64,000 nt of DNA from Shewanella ulleungensis (GCF_014648315.1 NZ_BMQW01000005.1:186001-250000); one strand, 5' to 3'; shown: positions 39,901 to 49,188, counted from the first letter of the stretch. The notes: generated from the letters alone by a model not told the origin. Translations and numbers: made by a program.

Positions 39901-40145
39901 GTTTCTAAAGCATCTTCGATTTTAATCGCGATGCCTTCTTCAGCTAGCACTGGGTCACCACTGTCGTAAGTAACAGACACTGTGACGCGATCAGGTTCTA
40001 GGCTCGGAAATGCCTCTTTACGTAAACTATTAAGCGAGAATAGCCCTACAACAATAATACCAATTAACAGCAAGTTAGCTGCTACTGAATTTCTGGCAAA
40101 CCAGGCAATTGCCCCTGTATGAGTCGATTGAGGAACTGACATCAC
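36969..40145 (-). CDS. RND-family efflux pump inner-membrane permease
   Basis: 1058 residues with the RND layout: 12 membrane segments, two large periplasmic loops and an N-terminal membrane start IAWFARNSVAANLLLIGIIV. The central segment with the proton-relay aspartates reads FGFIMALGIVVDDAVVVGES. It is AcrB/MexB-related, but the opening and the two-gene order resemble the MexK/VmeC-like group used for drugs, bile salts or solvents. It overlaps the adaptor by 1 bp and works with the adaptor and outer-membrane factor. Confidence 0.95.
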   Translation of the reverse strand: MMSVPQSTHTGAIAWFARNSVAANLLLIGIIVVGLFSLNSLRKEAFPSLEPDRVTVSVTYDSGDPVLAEEGIAIKIEDALETVPGIKRITSTSNANGSSVIIEKTSSYDLDTLLTDIKTNVDAIYNFPSEAENPVIDKMRMQDHALWIEIYGDADRATLQALAEQLKSDLLSQDAIHDLEIKAKAEPMISIEVDEAKLQAYGLTLASVASAINAESATSISTSLYNDDKTVRLKVSDQAYQQQDFMALPIITNSQGSLITLGDIATVKDGFADDTFVLSRYNQANSSAIEIVMDESGDIVNIVEQAKQVVEKWRNSTVLPANVSIATWHDKSTLITERLSLLVKNALSGIALVFIILALFLNLRVAFWVAAGLPFVFFGTLFFMTNNFAGLTLNEMTTFGFIMALGIVVDDAVVVGESVYSTRQKYGDNIDNTIKGTLKVATPTIFGVLTTVVAFVALANVEGRLGQIYAQFGTVVAICLMLSLVESKFILPSHLAHIDTKKRAKKSWFNHLQHAADSGLKWFSRVIYQPLIEFALRFRYAVVMVFIAMFIIVAGMPITGSVRVAFFPDITGDTAVADFSMQNDASFGQTYKNLTTLERVAKEVDAQLSAQVATEHSDSEVKDSYLTSLHVLASSSSSGQVQVELAPNSPYTLKAFTLKWTEAVGQMEGVKKLKVLAKKEMLDNFKVEIKASDTESVFAAGQALKAAIETMDGVSGIDNNLDLGEPQYRFELTAQGRALGFDTETLSAQILQSFGGGVVQRFQRGKDEVKVRVRYPDDDRQTIGDIKLANVRTSDGTIVPLSNVATIVNDYQPSNITRIDSQRAVYISAVLDKDKIASNELVSQLKQSLVPQLEVQYPGVSFNFAGEAEQQAETTSSIESMFVLALIAIYALLAVPLKSYVQPVIIMTAIPFGIVGAILGHWLNDLTISILSLNGILALSGVVVNDSLLLVSRFNELIKEEGFSVHDAIVESCTGRLRAVLLTSVTTFAGLAPLLGETSLQAQFLIPAAAALGYGILFATVITLILTPSLLLIQSETKDFITRIINKLRSNNDATVSA

Positions 40146-41347
40146 TATACCTCTACCTTAGCCAACACTTTGGTGCCAACCTTAAAGCCACTTAACGGAC
40201 GTTTTACAATTTGCATTGTGGCTGGCATGCCTTGTTTAGTGGTCATAGGCATCACGTATACAAAACCTGCTTTTTCAAAAACTATAGTGGCAGCAGACTT
40301 AGCTAATAGGTCATTATCGTCAACAAACCAAATATCGCCTTGCTGCGAAATAGCCGATGAAGGTAATTGCCACAAATTGTTTAATGACTTGCCGTTTATC
40401 TGCGTTTTAACAAACGTACCTGGATACAAGTCGGTTTGCTGTGCCAACGGGTCATCGACCACCACAACTAATGAACGTTGGCGGCTAGTTTGGGTTAAAT
40501 GCTGCTCTACCCGTTCAATATATCCTTGCCATTGCTTTAGGCCATCGGTGCTTTGTAACGTCACATTCCAAGGCGTCTTGGCTAATTGGGCGTTATCAAA
40601 CGCAGGTAAATTTTTCCATTGTTGCTCAGACAATGGGACGTTGATTTCAACTTCGGCAACACTGTATAACGTGCCAAGCTGCGTGCCCGTTTGCACATAG
40701 CTACCTGGCTGAATATCACGGCTGATAATCAACGCATCAAAGGGTGCGGTAATTTGGGTATAAGCCACATCTTGTTGGGCTTTTTTTAGTGCAAGCTTAG
40801 CATTTTCTAATGCGGCTTTGGCCTGAGCTAATTGTGGGGTACGTAATACGAGAGGTGATGCTGGCTCGCCAGATAAACCTGAACGCAACCACTCAGCTTT
40901 CGCTTGCTCACCTTCGCGTTGCTCTTCTAATAAATCCAATTCAGCCTGGGCTACATCGGTTTTTGCCTGGGTTAATGCTTGCTGGTAACTGGTGTCATTA
41001 ATTTGGCCTAATACCGTGCCTTTTTTGATCACTTGGCCTGATTCAAATTGACGATTTAGATCAATCACCTTGCCGTTCACTTCAGCGCTTAACGTTAACT
41101 CAAAGCGCGGTCTTGCTTCACCAAAACCAATCACTTCAGCTTGATACTCTTGGCCAGTAACTGCCACTACGCCAACTTGCGGTAACAACGTTGCCGGCAC
41201 ACTTTTCTCAAGCGGTTTGACCGGTGATTCAGCTGAGGCTTTTTGATTAGGCGCTGGCGGTAATTTAGAGGCGGTATAACCTAATGCAGCAAAAATACTG
41301 CCCACAGATAATACAGTGACGATAACGTTCATACGGTTAAGTTTCAT
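40145..41347 (-). CDS. RND efflux periplasmic adaptor (membrane fusion protein)
   Basis: 400 residues. An N-terminal membrane anchor (about 9-28) is followed by the split lipoyl domain (VNGKVIDLNRQFESGQVIKK and ITAPFDALIISRDIQPGSYV), a helical hairpin (QALTQAKTDVAQAELDLLEE) and beta-barrel and C-terminal domains. It bridges the permease and the outer-membrane channel. Confidence 0.95.
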   Translation of the reverse strand: MKLNRMNVIVTVLSVGSIFAALGYTASKLPPAPNQKASAESPVKPLEKSVPATLLPQVGVVAVTGQEYQAEVIGFGEARPRFELTLSAEVNGKVIDLNRQFESGQVIKKGTVLGQINDTSYQQALTQAKTDVAQAELDLLEEQREGEQAKAEWLRSGLSGEPASPLVLRTPQLAQAKAALENAKLALKKAQQDVAYTQITAPFDALIISRDIQPGSYVQTGTQLGTLYSVAEVEINVPLSEQQWKNLPAFDNAQLAKTPWNVTLQSTDGLKQWQGYIERVEQHLTQTSRQRSLVVVVDDPLAQQTDLYPGTFVKTQINGKSLNNLWQLPSSAISQQGDIWFVDDNDLLAKSAATIVFEKAGFVYVMPMTTKQGMPATMQIVKRPLSGFKVGTKVLAKVEV

Positions 41348-42750
41348 GCGGATACCCCTAGACCTAATGCAAGGCCTAAATCAATGCGGTTAACAAGACG
41401 GTTATAAATGGTGGTGGCAAGCTGCGCTTCAATATCATAGGTTTGCTGCTGCACTGTGAGTAGGTCAAAAATATCCACTAAACCTTGGCGATACTTTTCT
41501 TCGTAACTCACAAAACTACGCTGAGCACTCATTTGTGCCTCTGTTAAATATTGTTGCTGTTTAGCAAGGGAATACTCTTGGCCAACTGTATTTTCAACTT
41601 CGTTTACAGCATTGAGTAAGGTGTCTTGATATACCCAGTAATGCTGCTCAGTGGTTAAGCGAGCTAATTCGGCTTGCGACTTCAATTTACCACCTTGGAA
41701 TAACGGCGCCGATAACTGCCCAAGTACACTCCATAACGGACCCGTGAGTAAGGCATCACTTGGCGACTCTGCCATGTCAGTTAAGCTGGCAGATAAGCTG
41801 ATCGACGGTAACATTGCCTTGTAAGCAGCATCGGTACGTAATGATTCTGCTTCAATATTATAAAATGCCGCCTTAACGTCTGGACGACGACCAAGGTTTT
41901 GTTGACCAAGTGAACTAATTGGATTGATGACAGTAGGGAATTGCGCTGAGACATCTGCCACTAAATTTTTGCCCGTCCACTGCCCGGTAAATAAGGTTAA
42001 ATCACGTTTACTTTGCGCAAGCTGCTCATGGTAGCTCACTAATGTTGCGCGAGTGCTAGCGGCGCTAGTATTGGCATTATCAAGGTCTTCTAAGCTGCCT
42101 AAGCCCACCCTATAGCGCGCCATAATCAGTGCCTGGTTATTTTCGAGTACCGCTAAACGTTGCGTTTCTATGGTCACTAATTGTTGCTGAAGGCTAATGT
42201 CTAACCAACTGCGCATCACATTAGCTGCCACCAAATCCTGAGCACTTTGTAAACTGGCTTGCGAACTGGCAATATCTTTTAGCGCAGCATTACTGCTGTC
42301 AGCGATTTTTTGCCATAAATCTAATTCCCAACTCACGGTAATGTCAGTGGTGTAACTGTCGTCACTGTCTTCTGTTGATGAGCCACTAAAGCTAGCATCT
42401 ACCGATGGTAAACGACTCGCTGAAGTTATACCGTGCTGAGCATAAGCCATATTTAACGCGACCACGCTTTGTTGCAAACTGGGGTTGTTTTGCAATGCGG
42501 CTTTAATAAACGTTTGTAGCTCTGGAACGTTAATTAAATCGGTTAATCGTGCTACGGGTTGGGCAAGTATATCTTGTGAACCAGAAGCCGAACTCGCTAA
42601 TAGCTGTTCAAGTAACTGCTGGCTTGTTTTGGCTTCTGTTTGCCTAGCTTGCTCGGCGTAATGGGTATTATCAAAAGCACTGCAACCCAACAGGCTCGAC
42701 ACCATCAGTGCAAGTATTGCTTTTCGTACAGCAGGTTTAACCATCATCAA
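41344..42750 (-). CDS. Outer-membrane efflux lipoprotein (TolC/OprM-like)
   Basis: 468 residues, first gene of the operon. It has a lipoprotein signal with the lipobox SSLLGC (Cys about 23), then two copies of the outer-membrane efflux repeat with long coiled-coil helices (for example ALQNNPSLQQSVVALNMAYA, LTTEQHYWVYQDTLLNAVNE). NodT-type outer-membrane factors trimerise to form the exit duct. It overlaps the adaptor gene by 4 bp. Confidence 0.95.
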   Translation of the reverse strand: MMMVKPAVRKAILALMVSSLLGCSAFDNTHYAEQARQTEAKTSQQLLEQLLASSASGSQDILAQPVARLTDLINVPELQTFIKAALQNNPSLQQSVVALNMAYAQHGITSASRLPSVDASFSGSSTEDSDDSYTTDITVSWELDLWQKIADSSNAALKDIASSQASLQSAQDLVAANVMRSWLDISLQQQLVTIETQRLAVLENNQALIMARYRVGLGSLEDLDNANTSAASTRATLVSYHEQLAQSKRDLTLFTGQWTGKNLVADVSAQFPTVINPISSLGQQNLGRRPDVKAAFYNIEAESLRTDAAYKAMLPSISLSASLTDMAESPSDALLTGPLWSVLGQLSAPLFQGGKLKSQAELARLTTEQHYWVYQDTLLNAVNEVENTVGQEYSLAKQQQYLTEAQMSAQRSFVSYEEKYRQGLVDIFDLLTVQQQTYDIEAQLATTIYNRLVNRIDLGLALGLGVSA

Positions 42751-43063
42751 GTGCTTCTCCCAGCTTGTGTATTACACAATAATGGAACAAGCATACCGAT
42801 GGGCTGGTTAAGGAGAGGTTAAGGCTAAGATCAAATGACAAATAAGCGCTATCGATATGATGGGAAGTAAACCTAAAAAGAGGCTGCACATTTACATGTG
42901 AGCCTTAGCTTTAGAGGAAACATAAATTTGCTGAAAGACAAATTATCGCCTGAACTAGTTATTATATTTTAGTTTTAACCTATTCTATAAATAAAGATTA
43001 TCAAGTACCTTAATCTTTAGGTTTACTTATTGACTGGTTGGTTGTTATCAAGGAATACGTTAA
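42751..43063. other. Intergenic region between efflux operon and GGDEF-EAL gene
   Basis: 313 bp, divergent. It must contain the promoter of the efflux operon and that of the GGDEF-EAL gene. I see no ORF and no clear operator. Confidence 0.5.
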
Positions 43064-45421
43064 ATGGCGATAGCGCAAAATCAAACGATTACTAGCAGTA
43101 TGGGCCGCTGGATGCTCTTCGCCATGGCTGCACTTTTGATATTTGTTGGTATCTGTTTCCTCTGGTTTTCGAGCCATTTAATCAATTCACGCTTTGATAA
43201 TTTTGACGCTAAGTTTTACGAACAACAACTGATGCGAGTTAACGGTATATTTGAACAAAACAATTTAGCATTTGAATCAAGTCTTATTGATTACGCACAT
43301 TGGGATGACACTGAAGCGTTTGTTCTCGGTAATAACCCGACTTATATCGAAGATAACTTTACAGCTGAAGCACTCGATAATATCCAAGTAAATGGCCTTA
43401 TCCTTACTCATTTAGATGGCAGTAAAGTGTCAACGCCTCTGATAACACAGGCAGGAAACTTAGTCTCGATGCCTGCAGATTTATGGGCAATACTGCAGCC
43501 TGTTATACCATCGTTAATGTCACCAGAACAAACAACCGTGACCAGTAAAATGATTTGGCACAATAACGTCGGGATCATGATATCTGGCGTGGCGATAACC
43601 AACAGTTTTAAAAATACTCCATCAAGCGGCTACTTGTTTTTTATTCGAATTTTAGATGAGCCGATGTTAAACAGTTTACGTGAATTAACCCTCGTACCTT
43701 TTGAGTTAACAAAAAGTCCATCAAGCCCGCAGTCGACAGTATCAGTCACAATGCAAAATAATGATGGAAATAAGCTCTGGTTAGCCACTAAATCGTTAAC
43801 TGGCTTAGCAGCAAAAACTGAAGTGCAAGGTGGTACACACCTACAGGCAGAGCGAGATCTCACCTTTACATTATTATTGTTTAGTGTGGCGGGTTTAACA
43901 CTGGTCTCACTTATTGGTAATTATTGGATTGTTCACTTTAAAGTCTTAAACCGACTGCATATATTTTCAAGACTGGCTGACCAATATAGACAAGAGCCGC
44001 ATTCTTCCATTCGTTGGCCAGTAAAAGGTCACGATGAATTAGATAACCTGGCACAATCTCTTAATGAATTTATTGCAGAGGTAGAGGTACGGCATGAAGA
44101 TTTACATCACCTTGCTCACCATGATCCACTAACAGGTATTGGCAATCGACGCCTATTACAGGCAAAACTCGACATTAATATGCATCAACATGCGCTAACG
44201 CCTAATTTTTCTTGCACGTTGCTGTTACTCGACCTTGATGGTTTTAAACTGCTTAATGACGGCTTAGGGCACGCGGCTGGTGATCATATTCTTAAATTAA
44301 TAGCCCAAAGAATGACGTCTCAAGTGCGGATTGATGACACAGTAGTGCGTTTAGGCGGCGATGAGTTTGCTATTTTATTAGAAGACACAGATCCCGACGC
44401 AGCGCATCCATTTGCTGAACACTTACTTAAGAAAATTGCTGAATCTTTTGAGTATGAAGGTCATAAACTAAACCTACATGCATCAATCGGGCTTGCTCCG
44501 CTCAAATATGCGGCAACGAAAGAAGATGTCATTCGCAATGCCGATCTCGCCATGTATGAAGCTAAACGCAGAGGAAAAAACCAAGTTGTCGTCTTTAAAA
44601 TTCATTTCCTTGATATCGTCTCTCGCCGTATGCAGCTTGAACAAGCATTGCGAGAAGCATTAAATGAACAAGAGCTAGACATTTGGTTTCAGCCTATTAT
44701 TGATGCAAGAAATGGCAGTGTTATAGGCCTTGAAGCATTATCTCGTTGGAAATTATGCAGTGAATTTATCCCGCCAGATGAATTTATTGGTATTGCTGAA
44801 ACATCAGGGATGATTACCAAACTAGGGCAGCAAGTATTTAATAAGGTGGGCGCTGCGCTGCAAGAACTGCGTATTGATTACCCGGAACTGCAATGTAATG
44901 TCAATCTGTCACTGAGGCAGTTTAGGGATTCCGATCTAACAAAAGATATTATGCAATGTATTGAGAAATACCAATTACCGCCTTCTGCAATGCACTTAGA
45001 GCTTACCGAAAGTATGATTGCTGAATCTGAAAGCGAGATATTACCCACCATGCAAAGCTTAGTGAACCATGGGTTTAAATTTCATTTAGATGACTTCGGT
45101 ACCGGATACTCGTCACTTGAACGCCTAAAAAACTTACCTTTTGACACCTTAAAAATTGATCGTAGCTTTGTTGCCCCTTTAGGGAAAAATGATCACGTTA
45201 TGGTCAAAAACATTATTAATATCGGCCATGAATTAGGCATGAATTTAATCGCTGAAGGAGTTGAAACGGAAGTTGAAGTGAACAAGTTACTTCAGCTAGG
45301 CTGCCATCAAATTCAAGGTTATTATTTTGCTAGACCTATGCCTTTAGATGCTCTAAAAGTCTGGATGTTAGACAATCAAACACAGCAACTATCTGCACAC
45401 ACATCGACTAAAAATGGCTAA
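43064..45421 (+). CDS. CHASE4-GGDEF-EAL cyclic-di-GMP protein
   Basis: 785 residues. A first membrane segment (about 17-38) is followed by a periplasmic CHASE4 sensor, marked by the DYAHWDD motif (76-82). A second segment (about 267-290) and a HAMP-like linker lead to a diguanylate cyclase domain with an intact GGDEF (431-435) and a phosphodiesterase domain with EAL (557-559) and the catalytic DDFGTGYSS loop. Both motifs are intact, so it may make or break c-di-GMP depending on the signal. A single gene, divergent from the efflux operon. Confidence 0.95.
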   Translation: MAIAQNQTITSSMGRWMLFAMAALLIFVGICFLWFSSHLINSRFDNFDAKFYEQQLMRVNGIFEQNNLAFESSLIDYAHWDDTEAFVLGNNPTYIEDNFTAEALDNIQVNGLILTHLDGSKVSTPLITQAGNLVSMPADLWAILQPVIPSLMSPEQTTVTSKMIWHNNVGIMISGVAITNSFKNTPSSGYLFFIRILDEPMLNSLRELTLVPFELTKSPSSPQSTVSVTMQNNDGNKLWLATKSLTGLAAKTEVQGGTHLQAERDLTFTLLLFSVAGLTLVSLIGNYWIVHFKVLNRLHIFSRLADQYRQEPHSSIRWPVKGHDELDNLAQSLNEFIAEVEVRHEDLHHLAHHDPLTGIGNRRLLQAKLDINMHQHALTPNFSCTLLLLDLDGFKLLNDGLGHAAGDHILKLIAQRMTSQVRIDDTVVRLGGDEFAILLEDTDPDAAHPFAEHLLKKIAESFEYEGHKLNLHASIGLAPLKYAATKEDVIRNADLAMYEAKRRGKNQVVVFKIHFLDIVSRRMQLEQALREALNEQELDIWFQPIIDARNGSVIGLEALSRWKLCSEFIPPDEFIGIAETSGMITKLGQQVFNKVGAALQELRIDYPELQCNVNLSLRQFRDSDLTKDIMQCIEKYQLPPSAMHLELTESMIAESESEILPTMQSLVNHGFKFHLDDFGTGYSSLERLKNLPFDTLKIDRSFVAPLGKNDHVMVKNIINIGHELGMNLIAEGVETEVEVNKLLQLGCHQIQGYYFARPMPLDALKVWMLDNQTQQLSAHTSTKNG

Positions 45422-45439
45422 AAACACCCTCAAAAAGTC

Positions 45440-46819
45440 TTAATGACCCTTTAAACGTCGGCTTAATGCGCTTTGGCTGATCCCCAATATTTGTGCTGCT
45501 GCGGTTTGGTTATTGGCTGTACGGCTCATAGCTTCATCTAAAAGTGCTTGGTTCATTTGGGTAATAGTAGGCAGTTGCTTAGGAAATACAATACGGTCTT
45601 GCGGCGTAGCAGTTAATGATTTGTGTTCATTAATCGCCTCCATAAAAGCAGAGGTGTTCAAGGCGATACCGTCACTTCTACTCACGGCATCAAAGACCAT
45701 GCCTTTGAGTTCGTGTAGGTTACCAGGGAAATCATAACTGGCCAGTTTTGGTGCTAAATCTGTTGGTTGAATAGGCGCAGGTAAGTTCATTTCTACTGCT
45801 GCGATGGAAATGAAATGATTGATTAACATCGCAATATCTAATTGCCTTTCGGCTAGTGGCGGTAATTTAATTTTATGCGCCCGTAAACGATAAAGCAGAT
45901 CGCTTCTAAACTGCCCAGCTTGATGAAGTTTAAGTAAATCATCTTGGCTCGATACCACAAACTTACATTTAACTGGGTAAGCGGTGTCACTGCCTAGAGG
46001 GTAATATTGTTTACTTTCGAGCAATGCTAAAAGTTTAACTTGTGCATCAAGCGACAACGCACCAATTTCGTTAAGATAAAGTACGCCACTTCCGACTTGA
46101 TGCAATAGACCCGCAACAGCTTCAAGCTCACCATTATGGTGATGATACAACTGGCCACACATTTTTTGTTCAAAAAACTCACTACTCATGCCCGCGAGGT
46201 TAATGAAAATAAATGGCTCATTTGGGCTATAAAGTGCGTGACAAGACTTTGCAAACTCACTCTTACCTGTACCGCTTGCTCCGATGATAAGCAATGGCTC
46301 AGAGCTACCTGATACGGCCTCAAGATAGCGAAATTGATCTAATAATTGCGGCTCACAGGTTAAGATATTATTGAATGCTTGTGGGTTATCTAAGGTGCGA
46401 CTCAAGAACTTCTCTTTAATGTATAAATAGTTACGTTCAAGACCAACAACCTCCAATGCTCGGCGAACTGTCCGAGCAAGATCGTCAACATTATCTGTTT
46501 TAATAAAGTAGTCGTAAGCTCCGTTTTTAATGCAACGTACTGCAGTATCAACTTCATTAACACCAGTAACAATAATGACGCGAGTATTAGGAAAATCACT
46601 GCGGATCATCGCTAACAGTTCTTCACCTGAATGAAATGGCATCGTTAGGTCGACCAACACCAATGCATAGTCACCTACCTGTAAGCGACTTTGCACTTGG
46701 CGACTATCAATACAGGTATCAATTACAGCCTCAGGCACCAAACGGTTTAATGTCACGGCGAGTGTGCGTAACCATGCGGCCTCATCGTCAATTAACAGAA
46801 TATTTCTAGCTAACTTCAT
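45440..46819 (-). CDS. Response regulator with AAA+ and Fis-type HTH, lacking GAFTGA
   Basis: 459 residues. The receiver (1-120) has Asp57 in VLVDLTMP. The AAA+ domain has Walker A GASGTGKS (180-187) and a Walker B-like GVLYLNEIGAL (about 245-255). The sigma-54-contacting GAFTGA loop, expected near 222-236, is replaced by CGQLYHHHNGELEA. The C-terminus has a Fis-type helix-turn-helix (NQTAAAQILGISQSALSRRL). The protein therefore probably does not activate sigma-54 but works on sigma-70, as TyrR does. It sits 15 bp after its kinase. Confidence 0.9.
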   Translation of the reverse strand: MKLARNILLIDDEAAWLRTLAVTLNRLVPEAVIDTCIDSRQVQSRLQVGDYALVLVDLTMPFHSGEELLAMIRSDFPNTRVIIVTGVNEVDTAVRCIKNGAYDYFIKTDNVDDLARTVRRALEVVGLERNYLYIKEKFLSRTLDNPQAFNNILTCEPQLLDQFRYLEAVSGSSEPLLIIGASGTGKSEFAKSCHALYSPNEPFIFINLAGMSSEFFEQKMCGQLYHHHNGELEAVAGLLHQVGSGVLYLNEIGALSLDAQVKLLALLESKQYYPLGSDTAYPVKCKFVVSSQDDLLKLHQAGQFRSDLLYRLRAHKIKLPPLAERQLDIAMLINHFISIAAVEMNLPAPIQPTDLAPKLASYDFPGNLHELKGMVFDAVSRSDGIALNTSAFMEAINEHKSLTATPQDRIVFPKQLPTITQMNQALLDEAMSRTANNQTAAAQILGISQSALSRRLKGH

Positions 46820-46834
46820 GGGTTAAATCCTAGT

Positions 46835-48796
46835 TTAATGCGCTAAAGCAAACGTTAAGCGAATGCGGGTGCCGTGGCCTAACGTTGACAATATTTGCAT
46901 TTCGCCTTGATGCTCTTTAATGATTTTACTGCATACCGACAACCCAAGCCCGCTGCCACCTTCGTTGCGCCGAGTGGTAAAAAAAGGTTCGGTAATTCTT
47001 TTTAATGTTGCGCTATTCATGCCACAACCATTATCTACAATGCTTAATATTGCCTTATCATCTTGTACGCTGGTTTCTATAACTATCTCGGCTTGTTTTG
47101 CAGCACTGGCGTTACAGGCATTTTGAATAAGGTTAATTAATACTTGATGCAATTGTTGAGCGTCACCGTTAATACAAGGTGAAAGTGCAGATAATATGAT
47201 ACTCACTTGATGAGCTTTGGTTTGATTTGCCGTTAACCGCTGCGCGACTTGAACCACATCATTTAAACACACGCGGGTATATTCATCGGCGATATGCGGC
47301 ATGGCATAACGTTTTAAATCATTCACAATTCGGCTAATACGTTTAGCACCCTCTTCAATGGAGCCGCAACTGTATTGCAATTCTTTAATGGCAACATCAG
47401 GTTGTAAACCAGCAATAAGCCAAAAAGGATTTTGTTTTTGATAATGGCTAGCGGCAGGAGTTAAGTCTTTCATCGCGGCGCTAAATAACGACACTGCATG
47501 GACAATTAACCCCGTTGGATTATTAATTTCATGGGCTATCCCAGCAGACAGCTCACCTAATGACGCTAATCGACTGGCTTCTTCATTGGCCTGACGTAAG
47601 CGATGCTGCTCGGTTGATTCCTCGAGTAATATGACGACTTGGTCGTAAGCAATAGGGTGAAGTTGCAACTGCCAAAATTGTTGCTGATAGCGCATGTCCG
47701 CAGTGAATGACGTCTGGCTGGATAATACGTTGAATACTGCTGTTTTAAGATTAAATACATCATTGTCGATGTAGTAAAACTCAGCAGAGTCTAACAAATG
47801 AATATTATTATCGTTACTCCATAAATGCTGCAAGGCTTGATTGACTATGGTTACGCCATTGGGAATACCATCGAGCACTGATTGAAACTGTTGCGACAGT
47901 TCAGATATCTCTGCCTCAATCAGTTTACGTTGTGTTAATTCTGCATTTAGCGCTTTAGCATGACGACGTAAACTAGCACTAATAAATCCGGTGTAAACCA
48001 AACCCGCAGCAGAAATGAAGGCAACCACAATCGCAAGCGCGAACAGGCGTTTTTCAGTAAAGGTTAAATCGACTTTTTCGCGGCCAGTGCCAAACCATTT
48101 ATTGACCAGTAGATCATATTCACCCGACAGCTTTAATTGTCTTAATGCATCATTAATCTGGTTCATCTGTTCGGCTTTAGTGGCATTGGCGACAAAATTA
48201 AACGCACCGTAAATTAAAGCATCGCTGGAGCTTCGCACCGATGGATACATAGGCTGTAAGCGCCGAGCAACAAAACTTTCTGCAATCACCACGTCGACCT
48301 GATTTTTAATCAGTAATTGAAAGCCTGTCTCATAAAGGTCAACATCGACCCGATCAAATTTTTGTAGTTTGTCAGACAAATATACATCAACAAAAGCACC
48401 TTTTTTAATGGCGACACGCTTACCCACTAAATCCGCCCAGTTATTGATTAATGCCTTACCCTGTAAGGTATAGGCTTTAGCATGGGTTGCATAAATAGGA
48501 TCCGATTGCGCTAACTGACGGTCCATATTTACTGGGCTCACCACAGTAATCACATCAATGTCGCTATTTGGGTTATGCACATCGTGCAACAGTTGCTGAA
48601 AACTTTTGCGACGAACAATAATCCGCTTGTTGGTTAACTGGCCAATTCGATTCATTAGCTCAATATTAAAACCTTGATCGACTCCATTATTACGCCATTC
48701 AAGCGGCGCCGTATTTGAGTGCACGCCAAAAACAATGCTGTCTTGCGCCAGCACTGGCAGAGTCATACAAATAAGGCACAACAATATCAATCTCAT
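46835..48796 (-). CDS. Hybrid sensor histidine kinase with periplasmic substrate-binding domain
   Basis: 653 residues. A signal peptide (1-17) leads to a type-II periplasmic binding domain (SBP_bac_3, about 20-240) with the usual GVHSNTAPLEWRNNGVDQGF start, then a membrane segment (about 251-272) and a PAS-like region. The histidine kinase core carries the His in LGELSAGIAHEINNPTGLIV and an ATPase domain with N-box NLIQNACNA and G2 SGLGLSV. It senses a small solute directly. It is divergent from fccA, so the ligand may be a carboxylate such as fumarate; this is inferred from position only. Confidence 0.92.
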   Translation of the reverse strand: MRLILLCLICMTLPVLAQDSIVFGVHSNTAPLEWRNNGVDQGFNIELMNRIGQLTNKRIIVRRKSFQQLLHDVHNPNSDIDVITVVSPVNMDRQLAQSDPIYATHAKAYTLQGKALINNWADLVGKRVAIKKGAFVDVYLSDKLQKFDRVDVDLYETGFQLLIKNQVDVVIAESFVARRLQPMYPSVRSSSDALIYGAFNFVANATKAEQMNQINDALRQLKLSGEYDLLVNKWFGTGREKVDLTFTEKRLFALAIVVAFISAAGLVYTGFISASLRRHAKALNAELTQRKLIEAEISELSQQFQSVLDGIPNGVTIVNQALQHLWSNDNNIHLLDSAEFYYIDNDVFNLKTAVFNVLSSQTSFTADMRYQQQFWQLQLHPIAYDQVVILLEESTEQHRLRQANEEASRLASLGELSAGIAHEINNPTGLIVHAVSLFSAAMKDLTPAASHYQKQNPFWLIAGLQPDVAIKELQYSCGSIEEGAKRISRIVNDLKRYAMPHIADEYTRVCLNDVVQVAQRLTANQTKAHQVSIILSALSPCINGDAQQLHQVLINLIQNACNASAAKQAEIVIETSVQDDKAILSIVDNGCGMNSATLKRITEPFFTTRRNEGGSGLGLSVCSKIIKEHQGEMQILSTLGHGTRIRLTFALAH

Positions 48797-48902
48797 GTGT
48801 CCATGTTATCGATTTAGCCAAAATGAAACTGTGCAGCATTCCGCATATGAGTAAATCATTATGTACTTCACTTTGCCCTGTGTGATCTAGCGCCACATTC
48901 AC

Positions 48903-48918
48903 TATGCAAAATTGCATA
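48903..48918. promoter_or_regulatory. Palindromic operator, copy 1
   Basis: TATGCA-AAAT-TGCATA, a perfect palindrome, 107 bp from the kinase start. See copy 2; together they are likely binding sites for the adjacent Fis-type response regulator. Confidence 0.7.
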
Positions 48919-48932
48919 TACCCCTTTATAGC

Positions 48933-48948
48933 TATGCATGTTTGCATA
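48933..48948. promoter_or_regulatory. Palindromic operator, copy 2
   Basis: TATGCA-TGTT-TGCATA, inside a 9-bp-arm inverted repeat. Its centre is exactly 30 bp from the centre of copy 1, about three helical turns, so two dimers would bind on the same face of the DNA. Confidence 0.7.
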
Positions 48949-49188
48949 GCTCATTTTGAGGCCTGTGATTTAGCAGTCATTTCCTTCCTCGTAATAGCCT
49001 ATCTCGTTGCTGGTTTTAGCCTTATGGGTGAAGCTTATTGTGAGCAAAGTAAATAGCTGATCAACTCGATTCAACATAACAGCGAAATTATAGAGTGGAG
49101 TGAAACTCACTTCAGCCTGGTTAAAACAATAAAAGAACTTCTATCATTAATAGGCAAATGTCATTAAGGAATAGAAGGGGGAATCAAC

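Larger units (their letters stand above)
48797..49188. other. Kinase-fccA divergent regulatory region
   Basis: 392 bp without ORFs. It contains two TATGCA-N4-TGCATA palindromes (listed separately) and a short AGTGA-N3-TCACT inverted repeat at 49099-49111. The fccA ribosome site (GAAGGGGG) lies at about 49173-49180. Confidence 0.7.
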
